Below, in pieces: positions 11,896 through 23,038 of a stretch of 64,000 nucleotides of DNA (positions are counted from its first letter, which is position 1; each line of letters begins with the position of its first letter). Under the pieces are notes generated by a model. It made no database searches and had not been told where the DNA came from. It saw only the letters and a program-made list of their open reading frames with translations. The stretch covers positions 620,001-684,000 of the forward strand of contig JAUIMM010000602.1 of the NCBI GenBank assembly GCA_031769625.1. The letters are read 5' to 3'. The DNA comes from Taudactylus pleione. Its lineage: Eukaryota > Chordata > Amphibia > Anura > Myobatrachidae. The position numbers and the translations under genes are program-made.

Positions 11896-12046
11896 TGTAA
11901 TATGATCGAGGTAAGAGGTCCCTCTTCTGGGGTAGATGGACACCTCCAAAACACAGCAGTCAGGAAACATCACACCAGTGCAGGGTTTTTGTGCCAGCTA
12001 GCCGGAGCTAGTGTTTATTGTCCACTTTACCAGTGATTCTATCACA
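11896..12046 (-). repeat. LTR of the gypsy element (5' copy, internally deleted)
   Basis: Starts and ends like the 580-bp LTR at 8395-8974 but lacks about 430 bp from the middle; the joint lies near TTTATTGTCC. Confidence 0.75.
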
Positions 12047-12620
12047 AAGGATTTATATACATTCTAGGTGACAGACACTGTGTATATAACATATAAGCCA
12101 TATATTCACTGTGATTTAGAACTACCTCCAGTTAGTTAAATCTGTTTTATTTAGATTTTCATCATACCAACAGAATATAATACTGAGAACAATAGCCATG
12201 TATGCCATATTAAATAACAAGTACAAATATCTTTGATCCCTGAGTGTTATAAGGGAAATGTCCAGTTACACAAAACAGCATGCCCGCCATTAGAGTAAGC
12301 AAGAAAACAGACAATAATACTCTCTGATGCCAAAATAGGCAGGGATCAAATAATTACAGTATATATACACTTATGTTGGCTAAACAAAGGGACCATTAAT
12401 AATTCACTACAATAAATCAAAGTATAAAAGAAAGGAGGGATAACAATAGGAAAACAAATGAGGAATAGAGGAGGGGAGGGAAGATTTGTGCCCAATCCAT
12501 ATAAGGTGGATTTAATAGAAAAAAAAACACTACAGAATTAGTAATCATATAAACAACATACTTTTCTTACTACATGGAATGGTGTGCTATGTCTATACGA
12601 AGAATATATGATGTTCCAGA
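12047..12620. other. Unassigned AT-rich sequence
   Basis: No gene or repeat unit recognised. Confidence 0.4.
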
Positions 12621-12624
12621 ATGC

Positions 12625-12626
12625 AC

Positions 12627-12664
<38 letters not shown>
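12625..12664. repeat. (TA)n(CA)n microsatellite
   Basis: A run of AT dinucleotides followed directly by a run of AC dinucleotides. Confidence 0.95.
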
Positions 12665-12665
<1 letters not shown>

Positions 12666-13102
12666 ATTCTGTCAGTAATGCGCAGGAAGTCTACAGTCAA
12701 ATTTCCAGACCTATGTCATATAGATGTAGTGCAGCTAGTTCCCGGCTTAGCCAAAAATCTGGAAATGTAATGAACACGGAGAGCGCACTCATGAGAAGTA
12801 TAAAAACTACAAATTTTACTTGTAAATCAGCTCACATACATCAAGGTTTAAAACAGTAAGTTTAGCTTCCCAGGGATCATGAGGTTCCCAATACACAGTC
12901 AGGGCAGCCATAAGAGATTAACTCCAAGGACCCACGCTGGCTCCAGAGGCAGCGGATGACATCACTATGTCCACGTCTTTATCCACTCCCAACGCGTTTC
13001 GTCATAGTAGACTTCGTCAGGGTGTGTGTATATATATATATTTGTATGTCCTACAGGACACAACTGTAATTCTGGAAATAAAAGAACTAAATGAGAATAA
13101 TG
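12665..13102. other. Unassigned; contains an ACGCGTTTCGTC motif
   Basis: No coding region. The segment CCAACGCGTTTCGTC followed by GACTTCGTCAGGG (12989-13021) has a form I associate with ends of Penelope-like elements in amphibians, but this link is from memory and unverified. Confidence 0.35.
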
Positions 13103-14325
13103 TGAGTCTGCCAAGAGCTGCCTATATAGGTACCAATCTGTGCTCTCAGAGTATGATGTGAGTCTGCTGAGAGCTCCCTATATAGGTACCAATTTGTGGT
13201 CTCAGAGTATGATGTGAGTCTGCCGAGAGCTGCCTATATAGGTACCAATCTGTGGTCTCAGATATGATGTAAGTCTGCCGAGAGCTGTCTATATAGGTAC
13301 CAATCTGTGGTCTCAGATATGATGTGTCTGCCGAGAGCTGCCTATATAGGTACCAATCTGTGGTCTCAGTGTATTACGTGGGTCTGCCGAGAGCTGCCTC
13401 TATAGGTACTAATCTGTGGTCTCAGAGCATGATATGTCTGCCAAGAGCTGCCTATATAGGTACCATCTGTGGTCTCAGAGTATTATGTGAGTCTGCCAAG
13501 AGCTGCCTATATAGGTACCAATCTGTGCTCTCAGAGTATTATGTGGGTCTGCCGAGAGCTGCCTATATAGGTACCATGTGTGGTCTCAGAGTATTATGTG
13601 GGTCTGCCAAGAGCTGCCTATATAGGTACCAATCTGTGGTCTCAGAATATTATGTGTCTGCTGAGAGCTGCCTATATAGGTACCAATCTGTGGTCTCAGA
13701 GCATGATGTGTCTGCCAAGAGCTGCCTATATAGGTACCAATCTGTGGTCTCAGAATATTATGTGTCTGCTGAGAGCTGCCTATATAGGTACCAATCTGTG
13801 GTCTCAGAGTATGATGTGTCTTCCAAGAGCTGCCTATATAGGTACCAATCTGTGGACTCAGAATATTATGTGTCTGCTGAGAGCTGCCTATATAGGTACC
13901 AATCTGTGGTCTCAGAGTATGATGTGAGTCTGCTGAGAGCTGCCTATATAGGTACCAATCTGTGGTCTCAGAGTATGATGTGTCTGCCAAGAGCTGCCTA
14001 TATAGGTACCAATCTGTGGTCTCAGAGTATGATGTGTCTGCCAAGAGCTGCCTATATAGGTACCAATCTGTGGTCTCAGAGTATGTTGTGTCTGCCAAGA
14101 GCTGCCTATATAGGTACCAATCTGTGGTCTCAGAGTATGATGTGTCTGCCAAGAGCTGTCTATATAGGTACCAATCTGTGGTCTCAGAATATTATGTGTC
14201 TGCCAAGAGCTGCCTATATAGGTACCATCTGTGGTCTCAGAATATTATGTGTCTGCTGAGAGCTGCCTATATAGGTACCAATCTATGCTCTCAGAGCATG
14301 ATGTGAGTCTGGTGAGAGCTGATTA
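13103..14325. repeat. 54/57-bp minisatellite, about 22 copies
   Basis: Unit includes AGAGCTGCCTATATAGGTAC and CAATCTGTGGTCTCAGAGTA. Most units are 54 bp, others have an extra AGT-type triplet (57 bp) or small deletions. As both lengths are multiples of 3, frames stay open on both strands (for example 311 codons at 13324-14259 and 188 codons on the opposite strand); simple array artefacts. Each unit has a GGTACC palindrome. Confidence 0.95.
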
Positions 14326-14960
14326 TATAGAAGAAAAGAGGAAAAAGTAACTTCTTTGTTTGGGGCACACTGTGTCACATAAATATAAAAAATTAACTTT
14401 TAAATTAAGACGAAATGAGACAAAAATACATCATATAATCATCGTATATAAGTTAAACAACATGGAATAATAATCAGTAATCACACCTGGACAAAAGAAT
14501 AGAAAGGTGTATTGGTAACCAAATTAGCAGCAAAACAATACCAAAGTGCTAGTGCAGCTCAAAGTGTCCTTAAGAGGATATCAAATTGAATTTCAACAGG
14601 GCAGGTAACTATACCAGATCTATACAACTATAATATCGTATACAGAAAACTTTCTGATCCCGAGCTTTTAGCCACTACCCCTATAGTACAGAAGCAGGGG
14701 GGGAATATCATAGCGAGTATACCGAACCATATATTTAATAGAAAATAGTGACATAAAACAAGAAGAGAAATCAGATGTGTATAATAAACTATATATAAAT
14801 ACCCTAATCAGAAAAATAGGTGGGCATGACTGAGCTCTTAAGCAAAGCAGGAAATATGGATTTTGCATGTAAGCCCCGTGGAGCAGAAACTGGGTGGGAG
14901 ATATCTGCACTTCATTATTGAGCTTTCTCATGTAAATATACTTGTGTGTCGTCTGGGCAG
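14326..14960. other. Unassigned, probably decayed L1 downstream of ORF1
   Basis: AT-rich. It lies directly after the L1-type ORF1 end on the minus strand, so it may be the start of the L1 body, but I recognise no ORF2 motif here. Confidence 0.35.
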
Positions 14961-14964
14961 GTGA

Positions 14965-15440
14965 GGTCTTAGAAGGAATCCTCTTGGAACAAGCGGCATC
15001 TAGCAGGGTATATTAGTGTGAATTTCTTGCATTCCTGGATGAGTTCCGAGAAATAGGTGAGGAAGCTTTTCGGGCATGTGTGAGATCCACAGAAAAATCT
15101 TGGATGATATAATTTATGGCCCTTCCAGGAGATATTCCTATTCTTCTGCAAAACACTCCAAAACACCACCTTGTGGAGATAATTTCAGCATTTAAATAAT
15201 GTGACCCTAGTTCTGGTACCTGTGGGTCTAGGAGAAGGACCCACTCTGTGATCCCGCTCTATCACCAGATCTTTGCATTCTTCTGTAATGCCTAAAAGTG
15301 ACGGTGACGTGGATGGAACAAACTGCCAGTGCCTGTCCCTTCACAGACTCAGGTGACCCCACCAGCCTGATGTTGTTTCTTCTAGATCTATTTTCAAGGT
15401 CGTCAAGTTTGTTTTTCAATTGAAAATTCTCCTTTTCCAA
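14965..15440 (-). pseudogene. L1/Tx1-type LINE ORF1 protein, broken
   Basis: Minus-strand translation gives EKENFQLKNKLDDLENRSRR then NNIRLVGSPESVKG, the conserved junction between coiled coil and RNA-binding domain of L1 ORF1. A frame change follows; the later piece (about 15165-14972) has FFCGSHTCPKSF and KKFTLIYPARCRLF, resembling the C-terminal domain with its Y-P-A-x-L/C-R-I motif. ORF1 coats LINE RNA as a nucleic-acid chaperone. Frameshifted, so non-functional. Confidence 0.82.
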
Positions 15441-15900
15441 TTTTTTATGGAGTATTGAACATCCGCCATATGGTTATAGAGGGAGCCTATTCTATGCTCT
15501 ACGTCAGACTCTGTGGGACAATTGCTATAGCTGAGTCAAAATGTCACTAACAGCTTGATTTAAAAGGGGACCCATAGTGGATTTCATTGCCTCTACTACT
15601 GCACTGTAGGAGGTAGATCTGCGTTATACCAGCGTCAGAGGTTGCAGCTTTATTGTGTGCTGGTGTGAGTGCCTCCATGATAGCTTCAGCCCGGTGTTTT
15701 CCTTGTCTAGGTTGGAGCGGCAGAGGATGCAGGAGAGAATTTCTCCATAAAGCACCGGAGAATGTAATAGTAATGGGAATCCCTTTTGGAGACTGTTTAA
15801 TCAGCTTTAAAAGTTAAATTCACTGGGTTCATGGTGGAGCACCGGGAGGGAGACGCTCACTCCATGCAGTCAGAGCCGGAAGTCAGCTATCTCCAATTGT
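15441..15900 (-). mobile_element. Probable 5' part of the same L1/Tx1 LINE
   Basis: Lies upstream of the ORF1 relic on the minus strand. It includes GC-richer sequence around 15840-15890 (CCGGGAGGGAGACGCTC, AGAGCCGGAAGTCAGC) that I take as 5' leader. The boundary is not defined. Confidence 0.45.
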
Positions 15901-16560
15901 TAATATCTGTGTGTGGTTATATAATAATATAGTTTTGGTTATACTTTCACCTCAAATGTTGGTTTCTTCATACAGATTCATTTTGGTGAAGTTCAAATAC
16001 ATTTATATAAGTAGTTCTAATGCCTTACAATAGGATATATATATGACACCTGAGGCAAATATTGTGCCATATACATAAATACAGGCTCATTGAGATTTTA
16101 TTAAAAAATATGTAAAACCACCCAAATAATATATATGTAATAAATATATGTACAAATATAAGGTCAGGAATATTATTGTAATCACTCATAAATCACTCCA
16201 AAAATACACGGGACACTGACAATTTCTTACACATCCAACTTTATTGATAACATATTTGATGGACAGTTAGAAAATGTGAATAAAATACACTGCACACTCT
16301 TTTCACAATTTTTCTTATCTGTTTTTATTTTGCTAGTTTTAAAACTTGATTCCATATTTTACAATAAAACATAGTTATATTTTATTATATGTTTCTATAA
16401 GTGCATCATAGCTGACAAAGCTTCTTCTTCCCCATTGTTTCATTGATAATTTGTGTCTATGGTAGCACCCCCATTTAGAAGAGCTATTTTTTATGTTAAA
16501 ACTGGGGTTTGCCATCCTTAAGATATAATATCCTGATTTAAATTCAATGTTCTCACCAAT
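15901..16560. other. Unassigned AT-rich sequence
   Basis: No supported feature; partly the tail of the tRNA-like SINE described next. Confidence 0.35.
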
Positions 16561-16645
16561 TGATACACCTCCCTTCGCAGGACTCGAACTCATCACCTTG
16601 TGCTTCCTAAACCTTTTCTCTACCACTGCTCTATCTCTCTACTTG
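16375..16645 (-). repeat. tRNA-derived SINE-like unit
   Basis: On the minus strand, AGAGCAGTGGTAGAGAA and GAGTTCGAGTCCTG fit tRNA A- and B-box promoter elements in the right order and spacing, followed by an unrelated body toward 16375. It cannot fold as a complete tRNA, so a SINE head is more likely than a tRNA gene. Confidence 0.55.
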
Positions 16646-17215
16646 CTAGTGATGGAGCTGGGCTCAGATTATACCTATTTCTATTAAGTTAATATATTCT
16701 ATTATCCCTATCATTAAAGCCACTGTCATATGACTTGCTCATAAGGTATATTCCAATTTATTTTTCAATAATTTAATAGAGTCAACAATATACTCTTCAT
16801 ATTTATGTACTTTTATACAATCTAGCCCCATTTTCTCCCATGTTATTAAATCCTCACGTTATCAGTGGGTGCTAAAGTTCACTCATATACAAATGAAAAA
16901 GTAAAATATGAGAAAAGGTTTATAGTTGAGAAAAAAACTAGCTATTATCCATGTATATAATTACATCATGTGACTATAAAGTATAAGGATTTGTATTGTA
17001 TTGAACCACTAAATACATATTTGTCCCCCCCAAGTTCTAACTTGGCCTCAAACCTATTATCTCTTGCTGTAGTAGACAAATTGAAGGACTGCTCTACAGC
17101 CACAAACATTAACACATGTATCTTCTTTAACTTTTACAGGAAATATACCACTAGTTACACCACTCTAATCACAATGTGTCTTAGTGGTGCATCTATTAAT
17201 GCTGAACAGACCTAA
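16646..17215. other. Unassigned AT-rich sequence
   Basis: No coding region or repeat boundary recognised. Confidence 0.35.
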
Positions 17216-17456
17216 CTTGAACTTGTTCTCTAGTCTTGACCTTAAGTAACTCCTCTGTATCTACTTGGTCTATCTTCATTCTAGCCTTAGAGAAGTATCA
17301 GTATAGCCCTTACTTCTAAATCTATTCATAGTTTTCTGTATTTGTTCATTACAGAACAAATACAGGAAACTATGAATAGAGTTAGAAGGGCTATACTGAT
17401 ACTTCTCTATCTAAGGCTAGAATGAAGATAGACCAAGACTAGAGAACAAGTTCAAT
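17216..17456. repeat. Inverted pair of Penelope-like element fragments
   Basis: Left arm (17216-17352) and right arm (17353-17456) are inverse complements except that the left arm has about 30 extra bases. Both read as the same element: the left arm on the minus strand gives GYTDTSL and VDTEELLKVKTREQVQ; the right arm on the plus strand gives the GYTDTSL region and leads straight into the element below. Foldback 5' ends of this sort are common for Penelope-like elements. Confidence 0.8.
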
Positions 17457-18850
17457 TGAATAGTTTTGAGTGGGCCTTTATTAGCCAGTATAGTCAATAC
17501 CATAAAGAAATAGAAAAAGTGTTTAAAAACAATTGGAAGTTGTTGAAACAAGATCCCTTATTAAAAGAAGTTCTTCCTGAAGCTCCTATATTTATATATT
17601 GAAAAGCACCTTCATTAAAAACCAAATTAGTTCATAGTAATTTGGGAGATGAAATCAGGCGAAGTGTATGTACAAAAGGCTTTCACAGATGTGGCTCTTG
17701 CCTAATGTGTAGATCTGTTCCATGTAAAGATAGGGTTTTTAAAGAATTTGTGATTAATGGTGAGAAATATCACATTAAAGATTTTATTACATATCATTCT
17801 AAATATGTAATATATCTTCTTGAATGTGTCTGTGGCCTATTTTATAAAGGAAAAACCAGTAGAATGTTAAAAATCCGCTTAGCAGAGCACATCTATAATA
17901 TAAGAAAGGGCCTCCAAACGCACACTGTATCTGCCCATTTTAAATCGGTACATGACTGCAAAGAATGTTTTTTAAAATCTTTTTATGGGATACAATTGGT
18001 TCCTAATAGTTGGAGAACAAGGGATAGATTCACGTCTTTCTAAAGCAGAAATGAAATGGATCTACCAACTTAAGACTCTATCCCCTCAAGGTCTTAATGG
18101 GAAATTGAACTTGTGTTTTTTAAAATATTTATTGCACATATTCTCTTTTTTCAAAATGTTGCTTATTTTAATGTTTATATTAGTTTAAGAACTGATCCAC
18201 ATTTATTTATACATATATGTTTTCCCCCCTTTTTCTCGAGGTAATTTATATGGATTTTGTTTGGACATTATGGACCTGATGTGCAATATAGAATGGAGGG
18301 CCCTCTGGATGCATTGTTATTTTCACAGACATTATTGTCCTTATAAGGATATTATCCTCCATTATAGTGATTGACTTTACCTCTGAAATCAAGAACTTTT
18401 AGTCTGAGCATGCGCAAAAGTGTTGGAACGTACACCGGAAAGAATGAGGAAAGACCACATGTAATTTTCCGGACGTGACGGGAAGATGGAGTCCGGGTCA
18501 CGTGTTGTATACATGCCGGAGCGTGTGGGAACTTCTGGTGAATCCGGGGATGATTGCGTGCTTATATCCGGAGTTGACGATGTCCGGTCATGTGCGGTAT
18601 ACAGGCCGGAACTTCCGGAAGTTACGTCTATCCGCAATACGGAAGTTGTTCATCTGGATCCCAGGTAGGAGGATTCTTGGTACCCATCCTTGGTAACTGG
18701 AGAAAGATTTGATTACATGCCTGTATTGTTTCTATTGTGAGTGTTTTGATTTTATATTAAATATTTACCCTTGTCAAAAGGTCTCTGCACTCTTTTTTAT
18801 GTATTGACCCAAACTTCTTTCCACATTATATGGGAAGTGGGAGATACGAT
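17353..18850 (+). mobile_element. Penelope-like element, 3' half (5' truncated)
   Basis: Contains the linker after the reverse transcriptase (FKNNWKLLKQDPLLKEVLPE), the GIY-YIG endonuclease, then a GC-rich stretch (18410-18660, CCGGAAGTT/ACACCGGAA-type) and an AT-rich end. The RT proper is absent. The right border is uncertain. Confidence 0.8.
17450..18188 (+). pseudogene. Penelope-like GIY-YIG endonuclease domain
   Basis: From about 17455 the frame gives a linker ending APIFIY, an in-frame TGA at 17599-17601, then KAPSLKTKLVHSNLG, a CxxC-like cysteine cluster (CGSCLMC) and YVIYLLECVCGLFYKGKTSR with RLAEHIYNI, the GIY-YIG nuclease core of Penelope elements (here Y-V-I-Y...G-L-F-Y-K-G). A frame change near 18010-18030 is needed to reach SRLSKAEMKWIYQLKTLSPQ, the usual C-terminus. 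The nuclease nicks target DNA for retrotransposition; stop plus shift make this copy inactive. Confidence 0.87.
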
Positions 18851-19266
18851 TTATATTTTTCAGATTGATTATCCTATTGTTGGGATTCAAGTAAGGATCA
18901 CCTGGAACTGTGGTATTCTATTCTGTGGACAACAAATTTAGAAAAACCTGGACAGGACTTTACACCATTAACAGGGTGATTACTTTCCATTACAAACAAT
19001 TTATTTGGACATGTTTATGGTGAACAGCGCTTTTGGTGGCATCATTATTTTGTTTTTCTGTTAGGATTCATTTGAGAAATCCTTTTAGTGTCTATTAAGC
19101 TGCTATTTTATCATTTTATTCCACAAATTTTACTTAAATATTATTTAACACTAGATATCACATACAAATTGTTTACTAAGTCATTATTTAGACTCTACTC
19201 ATTGTGTTTTCCCCGTTACCAACTGGATTGTGCACTGTGCACCATCTATGGTCCATGAATATCAGT
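18851..19266. other. Unassigned; 3' flank of the zinc-finger exon
   Basis: AT-rich; on the minus strand it should include the 3' UTR and polyadenylation site of the zinc-finger gene. No single poly(A) signal stands out. Confidence 0.4.
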
Positions 19267-21104
19267 TCATTTAAATTGTATTTTGCCTGTGTGAGTTCTC
19301 TGATGTCTAAGAAGATCTGATTTCTCTTTAAAACATTTCCCACACTCAGAGCATGGAAATGGCCTCTTACCTGTGTGACTTCTCTGATGTGTGACAAGAT
19401 GTGATATCTGTGTAAAACATTTCCCACACTCAGTACATGGAAATGGTTTTTCACCTGTGTGACTTCTCTGATGTGTAACAAGATCTGATTTCCGTGTAAA
19501 ACATTTCCCACACTCAGAGCATGGAAATGGCCTCTCACCTGTGTGACCTCTCTGATGTTTAACAAGATCTGATTTCCGTGTAAAACATTTCCCACACTCA
19601 GAACATGGAAATGGTTTTTCACCGGTGTGTATCATCTGATGTCTAACAAGAAGTGATTTCTTGGTAAAACATTTCCCACACTCAGAGCATGGTAGTAGCT
19701 TCTCACCTGTGTGACTTCTCTGGTGTATAACAAGATCTGCTTTCTGTGTAAAACATTTCCCACACTCTGAACAGGAAAATGGTTTCTCACCTGTGTGAGT
19801 TCTCTTATGTGTAACAAGAACTGATTTATATGTAAAACATTTCCCACACTGAGAGCATGTAAACGGTTTCTCACCGGTGTGTATCATCTTATGTGTAACA
19901 AGAAGTGATTTCTTGGTAAAACATTTCCCACACTCAGAGCATGGTAGTAGCTTCTCACCTGTGTGACTTCTCTGGTGTATAACAAGATCTGCTTTCTGTG
20001 TAAAACATTTCTCACACTCAGAGCATGGAAATGGTTTCTCACCTGTGTGAGTTCTCTGATGTATAACAAGAGACGATTTCTGTGTAAAACATTTCCCACA
20101 CTCAGAACATGGAAATGGTTTTTCACCTGTGTGACTTCTCTGATGTTTAACAAGATCTGATTTCCGTGTAAAACATTTCCCACACTCAGAACATGGAAAT
20201 GGTTTTTCACCGGTGTGTATCATCTGATGTCTAACGAGAAGTGATTTCTTGGTAAAACATTTCCCACACTCAGAGCATGGTAGTAGCTTCTCACCTGTGT
20301 GACTTCTTCTCTGATGTGTAACAAGATCTGCTTTCTGTGTAAAACATTTCCCACACTCGGAGCATGGAAATGGTTTTTCACCTGTGTGAGTTCTCTGATG
20401 CATAACAAGAAGTGATTTATATATAAAACATTTCCCACACTCAGAGCATGTAAACAGCTTCTCACCGGTGTGTGTCTTCTTATGGCCAATAAGAAATGAT
20501 TTCTTGTTAAAACATTTCCCACACTCAGAGCATGGAAGTAGCTTCTCACCTGTGTGAGTTCTCTGATGTATAACAAGATCTGCTTTCCGTGTAAAACATT
20601 TCCCACACTCGGAGCATGGAAATGGTTTTTCACCTGTGTGACTTCTCTGGTGTATAACCAGATTAGATTTATACGCAAAACATTTCCCACACTCAGGACA
20701 TGGAAACGGCTTCTCACCTGTGTGACTTCTCTGATGTATAACTAGCTTAGATTTACGTGTAAAACTTTTCCCACACTCAGGACATGGAAACGGTTTCTCA
20801 CCTCTGTGACTTCTCTGATGTGTAACAGAAAATGACTGACGTTCTGAATCTGGTAAAAGTTCTATACAAGATAATATATCACCTTTATGAACTGTACTGT
20901 GTGTAGCAAAATCTGAATTATCAAGAGAACGTTCCTTATGATTAGAGGGACCAGATGATATGTTCGCACAGTAAAGTGCTGGATGTATATTTATGGTAAT
21001 GGGGTTTTCTTCTGGAGAATCTTGTCTGAAGTTGTCATCTTCTATTTTAAAATCTGGAGACACAATGAGATCTCCCTCTGAGGTATTCCTGCTTGTGTGT
21101 CCAT
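19267..21104 (-). CDS. C2H2 zinc-finger protein, terminal exon with 18 fingers
   Basis: Open to a TGA at 19267-19269. The exon is taken to start at 21104, after a minus-strand acceptor (TTTGTTTCCAGTAG), in phase 1; this gives [11 protein letters not shown], the usual beginning of this exon in frog zinc-finger genes. About 85 acidic/polar residues are followed by a finger remnant without cysteines and 18 consecutive C-x2-C-x12-H-x3-H fingers joined by [12 protein letters not shown] linkers; finger 6 has H-x4-H. Residues -1 to 6 fall into few types (RKSD, QKAD, KKSL), so blocks of fingers were duplicated. Predicted nuclear DNA-binding regulator; the target is unknown. The KRAB-like exon at 40352-40463 has the matching donor phase. 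It is intact within the exon; whether the full mRNA is made across about 19 kb of transposon-filled intron is not known. Confidence 0.93.
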
Positions 21105-21185
21105 CTACTGGAAACAAATGTATGAAAATAGACATTTACATTGAGGAGTAAATGGTTTTAGATTTCTCAGTACTTTTTTAAACTT
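21105..21185 (-). promoter_or_regulatory. 3' splice site region of the zinc-finger exon
   Basis: On the minus strand a pyrimidine-rich stretch leads to CCAG (21108-21111) and then TAG; the second AG (21105-21106) restores the conserved phase-1 start. Confidence 0.6.
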
Positions 21186-21837
21186 AACATGTCTAAGACT
21201 GTGCCGATCGTCTTCTCACCACCTGGAGTCCTCTCACCTCCCTCAATTTTATCATCCATAGACAACCTCATAATCTCTTCTATCTCATATTTCCTCTGTC
21301 TTGGAGATACCATTAATTTCACCTTCTACATCAATACCCACATTCAGTCCCTCTCACAGTCATGACGCTTCCACCTTCTAAATATCTCAAGAATCAGACA
21401 ATCTCTCACACTGGAGGCAACTAAGAACCTCATCCACTAGACTGGACTACTGTAAGCTCCTCCCACGTGGTCCCTCCAACACCCATCTCTCTCCAATGTA
21501 ATCTGTCCTCAATGCTGCTGCCTAGCTTGTCTTCTACAAATTACTGCTTCTCGTCTGCTCTTCCAAAGGCCCAGAACCCAATTCAAACTCCTCATACTCA
21601 CCTATAAAGCCCTCACTGAATCCTCTCCCCCTCCATCTCCCATCACCCACTTTGCTCTACCAATGCCTTGCGCCTCTCCTCCCAACTCATTATATCCTCT
21701 AACTCCTGCCTCCATGACTTTCTTATGCTGCTCCCCACCGCTGGAACTCTCACCCTCTCCAAAGCGTCATAGAGACTATCAAAACTCACTTCTTTACTAA
21801 AGCTTCCCTGCTCACATTCTAACCCACCTATCTCTGC
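21186..21837 (+). mobile_element. CR1/L2-clade LINE fragment, part before the DIRS insertion
   Basis: Plus-strand translation shows LNMSKT, LDYC, VLNAAA and KALTESSP-like pieces of the C-terminal reverse transcriptase of CR1/L2/Rex-type LINEs, then WNSHPLQSVIETIKTHFFTKASL. Multiple stops. Interrupted at the T run 21838-21840 by DIRS copy D2 and continued at 27929. Confidence 0.75.
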
Positions 21838-23038
21838 TTTCTACTTCAGGGTCCATAGGGGGTCCACAGGGTTGACCTTGGGGTATAGCTGGATCTGGAT
21901 CCACGGGCACCACGCAGTTAAAGCTTTGCTGCTCCCAGGATGCACTTGGGTCCGTCCTCCTCTATACCCCACCCCAGAGCCACAGGCACCTGTTTTAGTT
22001 GGTGCCCGGCCGGAGTCGGGTCACTCTGCGCAGTGGGGCTGCATAAGCAGCCCCTAAGCTTTATTTTTATTTTTTCAAAAGATTTTGTTTCTTTATTTTT
22101 ACTATCTTCAGAGCGGCAGCATCAGACTGTCCTTCTGGACGTCCACGCTGCCGCTCCAACAGCCCCGCTGGCGCTGCGACACCGGTACTGATCCGGGATC
22201 GCAGCGGGACCCTGGAGTCAGTGCTAGCGTGGCTCCGGGAGCTCCCACTGACTGCTGCCGGACACAAGGGGCCAGGAAAGCTGCGTGCAGCGCTTCGTGC
22301 TGCGCGCGGGGGAAATGCAGTCTTTTAGCCGCCGGTCTCTGGGGACAGACCGGCGGCGCTAGTAGCGGCGGCGGGCTCCCCCCCTTCTGTGGCATACCCC
22401 ACGTGTCTGCTGGCCTCCAGGGTGTAAGTACCGGTGGGGAACCGGCTTCCCTGGGGGTTTAATACTAGCAGGGGAGGCAGCCTTCCCTGCTTTAGCGCTC
22501 CTCCCCTCAGTCCAGCGCGCCTTCTCTCATGTGTGCTGGCGTCGCTGGGCTGTTATCTCCTGGCCACTCCTCCTCAGTGCTCTCCGGTGGCCATCTTCAG
22601 GCAGCTTCGCAGAGCTCCCAGGCAGGCTTCCAGTGGACCAGTCCCCCTGCGTACTTCTCCCCTGATCAGGACAGTGTTTGCAGCGCTATAGCCCTCCCAG
22701 ACACTGAAACTGGGAGGTTGATTGTAGCTGAAGGTGCAGTGAGTATACTTCTCTGCATGGTATGTGACTATTGCTAGTGCTGCTGTCTGTGCTTTTCTAC
22801 TTACTGTCAGCTTTTTACCTATCCCTTTCCTTCTCCTACGGCCCGCAGGTGCATGGGGAGGGGTGTTCTGTGTAACCTCACTTATATAAATCTACGTATT
22901 TGTGAGGTCCATCACATACTGCGGTGTGCTACTCAGTACCAGTTTGTGGGCTGTTTGTGTTGCATGCTTGGGAGTGCATAGGTGTTATACGCCTTACCTC
23001 GTTTCGGTGATACACTTTTATTGCAAAAAGTTTGTGTC

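Larger units (their letters stand above)
8395..12046 (-). mobile_element. Ty3/gypsy-type LTR retrotransposon relic with IN before RT
   Basis: Minus-strand order is LTR (12046-11896), integrase zinc-binding and core, integrase C-terminal domain, reverse transcriptase, RNase H, LTR (8974-8395). Both LTRs run TGTGACAG-like to TATTACA in element orientation. The upstream LTR kept only its two ends (151 bp against 580 bp). Gag and protease are missing: integrase begins about 180 bp after the LTR. All frames carry stops or shifts. A hairpin-type element (10780-11351) sits inside integrase. No clear target duplication. The IN-RT-RH order is known for Gmr1-type elements within the gypsy group. Confidence 0.85.

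Noticed and set aside
13324..14306. Long open frames on both strands with repeated SCLYRYQSVVSE peptides
   Set aside because: The repeat unit is a multiple of 3 and lacks stops; open on both strands, as expected for an array.
19188..20717. Additional minus-strand frames repeating [11 protein letters not shown]
   Set aside because: They are the other reading frames of the zinc-finger exon.
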